Of a stretch of DNA of 60,316 nucleotides, positions 9,799 to 18,939 are shown piece by piece (within the stretch, counting starts at the first letter, position 1; every line of letters begins with the position of its first letter). The stretch covers positions 1 to 60,316 of the forward strand of contig BGOI01000010.1 of the NCBI GenBank assembly GCA_003569165.1. Reading direction: 5' to 3'. The DNA is from Opitutia bacterium. Lineage in GTDB: Bacteria; Verrucomicrobiota; Verrucomicrobiia; Opitutales; UBA953. The position numbers and the translations under genes were made by a program. The notes beneath the pieces were generated by a model that saw nothing but the letters and a program-made list of their open reading frames with translations, searched no databases and was not told the origin of the DNA.

Positions 9799-11243
9799 TT
9801 ATTTCTTTTTCTTCTTCGGCTCGCTCTTCGTTTCGCCCTTCGCCGGGCGTCCTAGGTAGCCTTGGTATTCCCAGCGCAGTTTCCATTCCGCAAGGAAGGG
9901 CGCATACTGCGGGGTTTCGAACCAGCTTACCGAAGCCGGATCGGGCGGCGAGACCTTCCCTTCGGGGTAGTCGCGGCCCGCGAAGCTCGCATCCATGCTC
10001 GCGTTCCATTCCAGCAATTGTTTCCGCATGCCCGCGGCGATCTCCGGTTGCTCGGTGCTCAGGTCGCGCCGCTCGTTCGGGTCAGCCTGCAGGTCGTAGA
10101 GCTGGAAGCTGCCGGCACCGAGATTGTCGGTGAGTAGTTTGTAGCGGTCGTCCACTAGCGCCCGCTTGGTAGCGTAACGGAAACCGATGGGCTGACCGCG
10201 GGAGGTCAGCTCTTGTGTGAACAGCGGCTTGAGGCTGAGACCGTCCACGGGCTTTAACATTACGTTCGCGGGTAGTCCGAGGAGGTCGACGACCGTGGGA
10301 AACAGATCCATCACGCAGGCTGGGTAGTTCGTGATGCGTGGCTTGATGGTCGCTGGCCATTCGATGATACCTGGCACGCGGATACCCCCTTCGAACACGC
10401 TTCCCTTGAAGCCGCGGAGTCCGCCCACGGTGTCCGGCGCGATGTTGGGTAGGCCGCCGTTGTCGCTGCAGAAAACGAGCAGGGTATTCTGGGCCAGGCC
10501 GAGCTCCCGGAGCTTGGTGCGCAGGGTGCCGATGCTCCGGTCCATCGCCATCAGTTCGCCGTAGTGGTTCGCCGATGTGTCGTTGAGCTTACTGAACTCC
10601 GCCTTGTCCGCGGTCAGCGCTTTGGAAGGACTGTGCGGCGAGCCATACCAGACCACGGCGAACATCGGCTTCCCGCCCGCTTTGTGTTTCTCCAGGAAGC
10701 TTACCGCTTCGGCCACGGCGACTTCCGATGAGTCGCCTTTCATCTGCTCGAACTTACCCGCGCGGCTCATCAGCGGGTCGACGTCGTAGAAGTTCGAGAC
10801 GGATACCCATTCATCGAACCCAAAACGACTCGGCGCGTAAGGATCGTCCGCAAAGATGGGGACGCCTGGACCCTTGTGGCCGTTGAGATGCCACTTGCCG
10901 AAATGCCCGGTGACATAACCCGCGCCTCGGAGGGCCTGCGCGATGGTCTTTTCCTGCGTGCGTAGCGCATACCCGTGCGTAAGCACCCCGGCGCGTTCAT
11001 GCGAACGACCGGTCAGGACCGAGGCGCGGGTCGGCGAACAGACCGGGCCGCCGGCGTAGAAGCGCTCGAAGCGTAGCCCGTTCGCCGCCATCGCGTCGAG
11101 GTTCGGCGTCTTGAGTACGGGGTGGTTGCGGTAGCCGGTCTGACCCAGCCCATGTCGTCAGCCATGACGAAGATGATATTGGGCTGCTCGGCGCCGATGA
11201 GCGAGACGGCGTAGGCAAGTGCGATGATAGTGAGGAAGCGCAT
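9799..11243 (-). CDS. Secreted sulfatase, one frameshift near 11145
   Basis: The ATG at 11243 gives signal peptide MRFLTIIALAYAVSLIGA and the metal strand QPNIIFVMADDMGW, after which the frame breaks. Adding one C to the C-run at 11144-11146 restores WGQTGYRNHPVLKTPNLDA and joins the rest: formylglycine motif VCSPTRASVLTG, HFGKWHLNGHKGPG, and second metal site FCSDNGGLPNIAPD. The C-terminus ends in a run of lysines. Joined length is about 480 aa, normal for the family. The stop lies 55 bp before the next sulfatase, and the start is 14 bp from the upstream EF-hand sulfatase stop. A single homopolymer error is the simplest explanation; the protein is otherwise complete. Confidence 0.92.
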
Positions 11244-11257
11244 GGTCGGGATGAGTC

Positions 11258-12903
11258 TTAGTTGCCGGCGCGGACGAATTCCTCCTTCGAGAGACGTCCG
11301 TCCTTGTCCGTGTCGAAGCGAACGAAGCGGGCGGGGGCGTCGGCCTGATCGCCCATGTGGGGGATGAATTCGTCCTTCGCAAGGAAGCCGTCTTTATTCT
11401 TATCCCAGCCGTCGAAGATCTTCGGGCGGTCGTAGTTCTTTTTGGCCTTTGCCGGCGCTGGCTTAGCCGTGCCCTTGGTTTGTCCGTTCGCGATGAACTT
11501 ATCGCGGGCGGGGCTGGCGGGCAGGGCCTTATTCCAAGCGAGGGCTTTCGCGGTCAGCGTCTTGACGATTTCTGGGTGCTGCGCGGCGATGTCATGGTGT
11601 TCGCCAGGGTCCTTGGGGATGTCGAAGAGCTGGGCATTCTTGCCGGCATGGTCGACGAAGAGCTTCCAATCACCGTCGCGCACGCAGAGGGGCGGGGTTG
11701 GTAGCCGTCCTGCGCACCTTGGACGCCGGAGATCCATTCCCAGTACAGCGGGGCCTGACGGGGCGTGGCGGCTCCGCCCAGCCAGAGGGCCGAGCGGTCT
11801 TCGCCGTCGGCCGTAAGGTTGGCCGGGACTTTGACGCCGGCCAAGGCCGCGATAGTGGGGAGGAAGTCGACGCCACCGGTGACGGCGTTCTCTTCGACGC
11901 GTCCGGCGGGCACCTTGCCGGGCCAGCGAACGAGACCAAAGGTGCGGATACCGCCTTCGTGCATACTGCGCTTACGGGCGCGCAGCGGGCCGGCGCTGCC
12001 GACGCCGGCGTTGGCGGCGTTGCCGACGCGATAGTCCTCGGGCCCGTTGTCGCTGGAGAAGAAGATGAGGGTGTCGTTGGTGAGGCCGAGCTCGTCGAGC
12101 GAGTCGAGCAGTCTGCCAATCTGGGTGTCGAGATCGGTGAGCGAGGCGCAGAAGACCTGCATCTGCGAGCGGAGGTCCTTGGCGTTGGCGTAATACTTAC
12201 GGGTCCATTCGCCAAAGGCGGGATCGTCGGCCTTGGGCTGGAGTTCCGCGTAGACCGCGAGCTGTTCCGGCGTGGGCTTTAGCGCCGCGTGCGGGACGAG
12301 CGTCCAGAGGTTGACGTAGAAGGGCTTGTCCTTGTTGGCCTGGGCGAACTTGATCGTCTCGTCGACCATCAGCGCCGTGGAGCGGGCACGGAAGTAGGGT
12401 TCCTTGCCTTCGTTCCCTAGCGGCGTACCGGAAGAGTTCTGGGTCTTGGAGACGTCGATCCCGTAGGCTTCGGGCGCTGGCGCGCCGGCGCCGTGACCGA
12501 GGTGCCATTTGCCGAAGTGCGCGGTGGCGTAGCCGGCCTGCTTCAGGAGGTCGGGGAGGGTGGTGACCTCGGGGTCGAGCCAGTTCGGCATCGAACGGGC
12601 GGCGTTCTGGGCATGGTCGGCGAAATGCCCGTGGATGCCGAAACGGGCCGGGACTTGTCCGGTCATGAACGTGGCGCGGCTGGGTGAGCAGACGGTCGCG
12701 GCGACGTAGAATTGGCGGAACCAGGTGCCTTCCTTGACGAGCCGATCCAGGTTCGGGGTCTTCACGTAAGGATGCCCGGCGAACTTCGCATCGCCCCAGC
12801 CCTGGTCGTCGGTCAGGATGAAGATGACGTTGGGCTTACGCGGATTCTCTGCGCCGAACAAAGTGACTACGGCCAGCAGGCCAAGGGTGAGGAGCGTTTT
12901 CAT
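11258..12903 (-). CDS. Secreted sulfatase with C-terminal EF-hand pair, one frameshift near 11695
   Basis: Signal peptide MKTLLTLGLLAVVTLFGA, metal strand KPNVIFILTDDQGWGD, formylglycine motif C72-S-P-S-R, GYATAHFGKWHLGHGAG and FFSSDNGPEDY define a type I sulfatase. The frame changes near 11695, and the second frame resumes with PPLCVRDGDWKLFVDHAGK, the usual C-terminal sulfatase strand. A linker rich in Lys/Ala/Pro follows, then two calcium-binding EF loops: DKNKDGFLAKDEF and DTDKDGRLSKEEF. Joined length is about 548 aa. The start overlaps the stop of the upstream esterase gene (ATGA), so the two are probably translationally coupled. The EF-hand tail resembles that of the sulfatase at 48415-49968. 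Confidence 0.92.
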
Positions 12904-13783
12904 TTGGTCTTATCGAGGGAGAGCAGGGCTTCGGCGAAGCGTCGGCCGACTTCGAGCGTGCCGGAGGCGGTGAAGTGCGTGTGTGAGGGCGGCAAGGTCT
13001 CGGCGCCGGCGGTTGTCGACATAACGCGCCCGGGGCAGGGCGGCGGCGACTTCTTTCTGGGCTTCGACGACTTTGGGCATGAAGGCGTTCTTGCCGTTGC
13101 CGAACCGGGTGTTGACGCCGATAAGCAGGATCAGGTCGGGCGCGGCGAGTTCGGTGCGCAGGCTTTTCAGCATCGCCGAAAGATTGGCCGCGTAGGCGGC
13201 GGCGTCCTTCGCGTTGGCGTCGCTCTCGCCTTGCACCCAGACGAAGGCGCGCGGACGAAGCGTGACATCCTGGGACTTGGCGGCGGCGATCGCGGCCTTG
13301 GCTTCGTCGATCATCGCGCGGTAGCAGGCGTCGGCCTTGCCGGCAGGCCGACGTTCCAGTCGGCGGCGACGGACGTGCCGCTGAAGGCCGTCTTGATGAC
13401 CGCGAGCGGACGCGACTCCTTCGTCCTCAGCGTGCGGACCATCCCGATCTCGGGTCCGAAGCCGCCCTTGGACTTCAGGTTGAAGTTGCCGTATTGGCGG
13501 GCGAGCTTCTTGCCGTCGACGGCCGGCTTGGCGGGCGTGCGCGGTTGGAACTGCAGGGTCGTCCACTGGCGGGCGCTTGTGCCATCGAATTCGTCGGGGG
13601 CGGATCGCCCACGCGCCACCAGAACATCGTCGCGGCGTCTTTCGGGTCAGCCGATAACTCCTCGGCATACGCGTCGAAGCCGACCGCGTTGGACTGCCCG
13701 GCGACCAGGATCAGGTCGCGGGTTTCGGCGCTAGCCAGGTTGGCTGCCAGGAAGGCAAGGCACGGGGTAAGGAGGCGGAGCAT
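12900..13783 (-). CDS. SASA-type carbohydrate O-acylesterase, frameshifted
   Basis: The ATG at 13783 opens a signal peptide (MLRLLTPCLAFLAANLASA) followed by DLILVAGQSNAVGFDAYAEE, which carries the GQSN nucleophile motif of the SASA (sialate O-acetylesterase, SGNH-like) family. Later segments lie in other frames: GGFGPEIGMVRTL, PLAVIKTAFSGTSVAADWN, RAFVWVQGESDANAKDAAAY (the WxQGExD block), LILLIGVNTRFG, and a final RRFAEALLSLDKTK. About four frame changes are needed. The TGA overlaps the next ATG. An AAGGAG box sits five bases before the ATG, the only clear Shine-Dalgarno motif noticed in the window. Such enzymes remove acetyl groups from glycans; placement ahead of five sulfatases fits removal of several kinds of ester from one polymer. 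Confidence 0.82.
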
Positions 13784-13788
13784 GAGGT

Positions 13789-13794
13789 CTCCTT
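13789..13794 (-). promoter_or_regulatory. Shine-Dalgarno box AAGGAG
   Basis: On the minus strand AAGGAG ends five bases before the ATG at 13783. It supports that start for the esterase and stands out because nearly all other starts in the window follow a C-rich tract with no such motif. Confidence 0.6.
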
Positions 13795-13847
13795 AAGACA
13801 ACCCCATCGAGCGGGGGTAGTTCCACCCTTACCTGAGCAGAGGGGCT

Positions 13848-14600
13848 TTATTTTCCCTCTTTTAGCAAGAACTCGACCAGCTCCGGGCAGGCGAAGAACG
13901 ACGGGCCGACCTTATGGCCTTCGCCCGGGATGATCTTGACCGTGAATTTCCCGCCGAGGGCTTCGTAGCGTTCCTTGAGGAGGAGGGTGTTGTCCTTGTG
14001 GGGGACGACGACGTCGGTGTCGCCGTGGACGGCGAACATCGGGACCTTGGCGGCGGCGAGGCCGGCGAGATTATCGGGCGGATTGAACTCCTTGAGCCGG
14101 AAGGTGAGTTCTGACTCGGTCATCTCGAAATCCCCGAGCGTCTGCGCCTTCGAATTCTTCAGCGGCCAGCTGGCGAGGTTGCAGACCGGATAGATGCCGA
14201 TCCAGGCCTTCACCTTCTCGGGATTACGGAACGCCCAGGTGAGCGTCATCATCCCGCCGCGGCTCTGGCCGAGCAGGATGGGCTTGGGCGAGTAGCCCCG
14301 CTTCACCATCTCGTCGTAGAACTGCGTGAACTGCGCCGCGCTCTTGGGGGCGCCGCGGACTTCGCCGAGGTCATAGCCCGCGATGGCGATTCCCGCCTGC
14401 TGGCAGGCATCAGCGTAGAGCTTGTGCTGGACGATCGAGACGCCGCCATTGAGCGCGGGCGCATACCAGAGCCAGGGTTTGCCTTCCGCCGGCTTGGCCG
14501 CCGGGTGGATCACGGCCCTATGGCCATCAACCTTGAAGGTCTCAGCGGCGAAAAGTGTGGCCGAGGCGAGCAGAGTGGCGATGAAGGTGCGGAGTCTCAT
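13848..14600 (-). CDS. Secreted alpha/beta hydrolase (esterase/peptidase-like)
   Basis: 250 aa with signal peptide MRLRTFIATLLASATLFAA. The nucleophile elbow is LLGQSRGGMM (Ser of GQSRGG, about residue 110). An acid residue lies in AVHGDTDVVVPHKDN and the histidine in IPGEGHKVGPSFF, which completes a catalytic triad. The fold resembles the esterases and prolyl-oligopeptidase-like hydrolases often found next to polysaccharide-degrading genes. The start overlaps the upstream PSD1 stop (ATGA), implying coupling; 64 bp separate it from the esterase downstream. An acyl- or feruloyl-esterase role on the same glycan is an inference. Confidence 0.88.
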   Translation of the reverse strand: MRLRTFIATLLASATLFAAETFKVDGHRAVIHPAAKPAEGKPWLWYAPALNGGVSIVQHKLYADACQQAGIAIAGYDLGEVRGAPKSAAQFTQFYDEMVKRGYSPKPILLGQSRGGMMTLTWAFRNPEKVKAWIGIYPVCNLASWPLKNSKAQTLGDFEMTESELTFRLKEFNPPDNLAGLAAAKVPMFAVHGDTDVVVPHKDNTLLLKERYEALGGKFTVKIIPGEGHKVGPSFFACPELVEFLLKEGK

Positions 14601-17436
14601 TCGATGAAGATCAGGGCGTTGCTGTTGAGCAGGGCGCGGCAGAAGGCGGGCTTCCCGTGCAGGGCCAGGAGCTTCTCGGCGGCGGCGCGTTCGGTGGACG
14701 TGGGCGGGCGCTGTAGGGCGATGGAATAGGCCTGGGTGACCGGGTCGGGTCCGTCGAGGCGGGCGGCGAAGGCCTTGGCCATGTCGAGGGTGAAGCCGTT
14801 GTTGAGCAGGGTGAGGGCCTGCAGGGGCGAGGTCGTATTGGCACGCTTCGGCGCGGCGAAGGCGATGTCGGGCAGGTCGAAATCGTTCAGGATATCGACG
14901 ACGCTGGCGCGGGCATTTTGGTGGTAGACGGAGCGACGGTAGGTCTCCGGGCCGGGCGCATCGAGCGGGATGTAGGTCGAGACGTTGTTGGCCAGGTAGC
15001 GGTAGAGGCGGAAGCCGGGCCCGCCCATGGGCTCGAGCTTCAGCTGGCCGGCGGTCGCGAGCAGCGTGTCCCGGATCTCTTCGGCGCCCAGGCGGCGCGG
15101 CGGGAAGCGCCAGAGCAGGCGAGCATCCTTGTCGACGCGTGCGGCGGACTCGTCGAAGTCGGCCGACTGCAGATAGGTCTGCGAAAGGACGATCTCACGA
15201 TGAACGGCTTTGAGCTTCCATCCGTGCTTGACCAATCGCCGGGCGAGGAAGTTGAGGAGCTCCGGATGCGTGGGCTTGCTGCCCATGAACCCGAAGTCGC
15301 TCGGGGTATCCACGAGGCCGGTGCCGAAGTGGTAATGCCAGAGACGGTTCGCCAGCACGCGGGCGGTGATGGGGTTGTCCTGGGTGATCCAATTGGCCAG
15401 CGCTAAGCGGCGATCGCCTTCACCGGCGTCTGCCTTAAGGGCGTAGGGCTTGGTCACCAGGTCCAGCACGGCGAGGCTGGACGGGACGACCTGGCCGGCG
15501 GGTTTCGTAGGGTCGCCGCCTTTCTGCACGAAGGTGGGCTCGGGCTTGGCCTGGTGATTCCCGATCCAGGCCGACGGAAGCTTCGGGACGGCGGCGATGC
15601 GCCGGTCGACTTCGGCCAGCTGGCGAGACAGCAGGCCGAGCTGCTTGGCTTCATCAGGCGTGGTGACTTCCTTGCGGACGCGTTCGAAAGCGTGGGCCGG
15701 GGACCAGGCTTCGCGATCATAGGAGTCGGCGACCTTCTGCCATTCTTTGCCGTCGAGGGAGACGAACATCTCGTATTCGCAGGGGGTGGCGCCTTGCGAG
15801 TTGTCGCGGAGGACGCGTCCCTTGGCGGTACGGTACCCAAGCCGCCCGATTTTTTCGACGCGGGGCAGGGTGATGACAAGTTCGGCCGGGGTGCCGATAT
15901 ACCACTGCGCGCCTTCGTCGCCGTCGATGGTAAGGGCGGCGCTGTAGGCCATGGGGAAGTCTTCGGCGGTGATACCCTTCACGCCTTCGGCCTTGGAGCC
16001 GTGGGAGGCCAGCGCGACATTGCGGGGGGTGGCTTCGTCGGTCCAGATCTCAAACTCCGAAATACGTCCGCCGTCGCCGCTCTTGGGGTTCGCGGAGGTC
16101 GCGGACATGGTGAGCTTCACGAAGCGGGCCTCGGTCGGCTTGATGATCTCCTCGGTCAGCAGGGTATCCGCCTTCGGGCGAGGATACTTGCGGGTGGCCA
16201 GCACCGCCTTGGCTTTGGTTTCGATGGCCTTGGTCAGGGTCTCCTGCTCGGCGACGACTTGGGCGCGTTCCTTGTTCAGCGGGCCCATGGAGGCGTTGTA
16301 AGCCTGGGTCTGTTCCTTGGTCGCGAGCGGGCGTCGGCCGTGGACGACGCCTTCGAAGGCCGAGCGGATACGGTAATAGTCTTCGGTCGGGATGGGGTCG
16401 AACTTATGGTGGTGGCAGCGGGCGCAATTGATCGTCAGGCCGAGGAAGGCGCTGCCCGTCGCGGTGACCATGTCGTCGAGCGTGGCGGAGCGGATGACCT
16501 TCTTGGCGACCGCGTCCTGGTTGCCTACGTCGTCGTAAGGTCCGGCGACGAGGAAGGCGCTGCCGATCTCGACGGAGGGGTCGAACTTGCCGAGCACATC
16601 GCCGGCGAGGTGCTCGCGCATGAACTGGTCGAAGGGCTTGTCGTCGTTCAGCGAGCGGATGACGTAGTCGCGGAACGGGTAGAGGTCATCGATGACGAAG
16701 TTGCGTTCGAAGCCGTTGCTTTCGCCGAAGCGGACGACGTCGAGCCAGTGGCGGCCCCAGTGTTCGCCGTAGCGCGGTGAGGCCAGCAGGCGGTCGACAA
16801 GGGCTTCGGTCGCCTGGCGGGCGTCGGCCTGGTGGGCGGCGACGAAGGCGTCGACCTCGGGCTGCGACGGCGGGAGGCCGGTCAGATCGTAGGTGAGACG
16901 TCGGATCAGCGCCTGCGGCTTGGCGGGAGCTCTCCGGGCCAGTTTCTGCTCCGCCAGCCTGGCATCGATGAAGCCGTCGATGTCCGGGTACTTGAAATCC
17001 TTGGCCAGCGGCTGCAGGGACCACCAGGACTTGTCGGCGCGCTTCACCTCGACCGTCGCTTGGTCGCGCGGGTCGACGGCGCCGGCCTTGATCCAGGTAG
17101 CGAAGTCGGCGATGAGCGCGTCGGGCAGTTTCGGCTTCTTCGGCGGCATCTCCATGTCCGGCTCGAGGTGGCGGACGTAGCGAAGGAACAGCCCTTCGTC
17201 GGGCTTGCCCGGGACGATGACCGGGGTGCCCGAATCGCCGCCTTTCTGCCAGCCGGCCTTGGAGTCGAGGGTCAGCCCGCCCTTCAGTTTCTTGGCCTTG
17301 GCGCTATGGCATTCGTAGCAGTGCTCGACGAGCACCGGCCGGATCTTTGTTCGAAGAACGCGACGCTGCCGGGGTCGTCGGCCGCGAGGATGCGTGCCGA
17401 AGCGAGGAGGGCGAGGGTGAGGCTCATGCGGCTCAT
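14597..17436 (-). CDS. PSD1-type protein (PSCyt-DUF1549-F5/8C-like-DUF1553), one frameshift near 17347
   Basis: The ATG at 17436 overlaps the DUF1501 stop (ATGA) and gives leader MSRMSLTLALLASARILAA. After VAFFEQ the frame breaks; adding one T to the T-run at 17346-17348 restores KIRPVLVEHCYECHSAKAKK, so the gene is one base from intact. Domains: cytochrome-like segment with CYECH; DUF1549 (HWLDVVRFGESNGFERN; second motif CARCHHHKF); an insertion of about 180 residues resembling an F5/8 type C (discoidin) fold (ARFVKLTMSATS, ISEFEIWTDEATPRNVALAS, CEYEMFVSLDGKEWQKV) with a helical linker; then DUF1553 (NPITARVLANRLWHYHFG; TTSPLQALTLLNNGF). About 945 aa. Forms a DUF1501-PSD1 pair with its upstream neighbour. 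Confidence 0.93.
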
Positions 17437-18845
17437 GCGAGGACCGGCTTGATGACGTGGCCGTGGACGTCGGTGAAGCGGCGGTTCACGCCGTTGTGAT
17501 AATAGGTGAGCTTCTCGTGATCGAGGCCCAGGAGGTGCAGCACCGTCGCGTAGAAGTCGTAGCAGGTCGCGACGTCGGTGACGCTGCGCCGGCCGAAGTC
17601 GTCGGTCGCGCCGTAGGACACGCCGCCCTTCACGCCGGCGCCCATCATCCAGGTCGTGTAGGCATCGGGATTGTGGTCGCGGCCGGTCGTGCCGACCTGG
17701 TGGGTGGGCATGCGGCCGAACTCCGTGCACCAGATGATCAGCACGTCATCGAGCATCCCGCGCTGCTTCAGGTCCGAGAGGAGGGCGGCGGTGGGCTGGT
17801 CGAAGACCGGGCAGTGGCGGTCGTAGTCGGCCTTGAGCGTGCGGTGAGCGTCCCAGTTGAGCAGTCCGTCGACTCCGCTGGCGCGGGAGGCGCAGTAGAG
17901 GCTCACGTAGCGGACCCCTTGTTCGAGGAAGCGACGGGTCAGCAGGCAGTTCTTGGCGTAGGCGGCCTTGAGCGGGTTGGCGTCCTTCGTGCCATAGAGC
18001 GCATGGACGTGCTCCGGTTCGCGGGAGAGGTCGCTGACTTCCGGGGCGGCCAGCTGCATCTTCGCGGCGAGTTCATAGGCCGCGATGCGGGCGCGGAGCT
18101 CGTCGTTGCCCGTGTGGGCTTCCGCGTGTTCGAGGTTCGTGGCGCGGAGGAATTCGCGGGTGGCTTCGTCTTCGGCCGAAGAGATGCCCGCCGGGCGGTC
18201 GAGGTTACGTAGGGCCTGCTGGGCGGCCATGCTGACGCCTTGGTGACGGGCGGGGAGGAAACCGTTGCCCCAGTTGGCCTTGCCGTTCGGCGGTTCCCCG
18301 CGGACGTCCTGGACCGACACGTAGGTCGGGAGGTTCTGGTTGAGCGAGCCGAGGGCGTGGCTGATCCAGGCGCCGCCGCTCGGATAGCCTTCGCGGGTAA
18401 AGCAGGTGTTCATCGCGACGCACCCCGGGCCGTGGGTGTTGCTGCGCGACGTCATCGAGTGGATGAAGGCGATGTCGTCGACGTGCTGAGCCATGTGCGG
18501 CAGGTTGGAACTGATCATCTTGCCGCTCTTGCCCGCCGGCTTGAAGGCCCAGGGGGATTTCATCAGGTTGCCGTTCTTCCCTTGGAAGGTCACCTCGACC
18601 GGGCCGGGCAGGGGGGTGCCGTCGTATTTCTCCAGGAGCGGCTTATGGTCCCAGAGGTCGATGTGCGAAGCCGCGCCGGGGCAGAAGATCTGGAGCACCT
18701 GTTTGGCCTTCGGGGCGAAGTGGGCACCCGGAGGCATGGCCGCACCGAGGTCGCTCATGAGCAGACGCGACAACGCCAGCCCTGTCATGCCAGTGGTCAT
18801 CTGGCCGAGGAAGCGGCGGCGGGTCAGCTCGAGGGAATCGCTCAT
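17433..18845 (-). CDS. DUF1501 family protein with Tat-type leader
   Basis: 470 aa and uninterrupted. Starts MSDSLELTRRRFLGQMTTG, a twin-arginine leader, so export in folded form is likely. Family landmarks: QVLQIFCPGAASHIDLWDHK, MISSNLPHMAQHVDDIAFIH, a GCVAMNTCFT stretch, EQGVRYVSLYCASRASGVDG, DVLIIWCTEFGRMPTHQ, GRDHNPDAYTTWMMGAGVKG and the terminal LTDVHG-like RRFTDVHGHVIKPVLA. DUF1501 proteins share the alkaline phosphatase/sulfatase fold, but no enzymatic activity is established. It heads the 18-kb minus-strand unit; its ATG is only six bases from a TAGAAT hexamer, suggesting a leaderless or nearly leaderless transcript. Confidence 0.95.
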   Translation of the reverse strand: MSDSLELTRRRFLGQMTTGMTGLALSRLLMSDLGAAMPPGAHFAPKAKQVLQIFCPGAASHIDLWDHKPLLEKYDGTPLPGPVEVTFQGKNGNLMKSPWAFKPAGKSGKMISSNLPHMAQHVDDIAFIHSMTSRSNTHGPGCVAMNTCFTREGYPSGGAWISHALGSLNQNLPTYVSVQDVRGEPPNGKANWGNGFLPARHQGVSMAAQQALRNLDRPAGISSAEDEATREFLRATNLEHAEAHTGNDELRARIAAYELAAKMQLAAPEVSDLSREPEHVHALYGTKDANPLKAAYAKNCLLTRRFLEQGVRYVSLYCASRASGVDGLLNWDAHRTLKADYDRHCPVFDQPTAALLSDLKQRGMLDDVLIIWCTEFGRMPTHQVGTTGRDHNPDAYTTWMMGAGVKGGVSYGATDDFGRRSVTDVATCYDFYATVLHLLGLDHEKLTYYHNGVNRRFTDVHGHVIKPVLA

Positions 18846-18851
18846 GGGGAT

Positions 18852-18915
18852 ATTCTACTCTCCTTCTGACAGCTTACTACTCCCCTTGTTTCACGGGGTA
18901 GCACTATCGTCTCAC
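18852..18915 (-). promoter_or_regulatory. Candidate promoter and upstream motif for the sulfatase/PSD1 unit
   Basis: On the minus strand a -10-like TAGAAT (18852-18857) lies six bases before the DUF1501 ATG. Further upstream is TGAGACGATAGTGC (about 18902-18915), whose GACGATAGTGC core recurs in the divergent region at 41860. A clear -35 box is not evident. The 94-bp gap also holds GGGCCC-CTGTC-GGGCCC (about 18920-18936), a short hairpin that may end the DUF1592 transcript. Confidence 0.4.
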
Positions 18916-18939
18916 GCTGGGCCCCTGTCGGGCCCTTGC

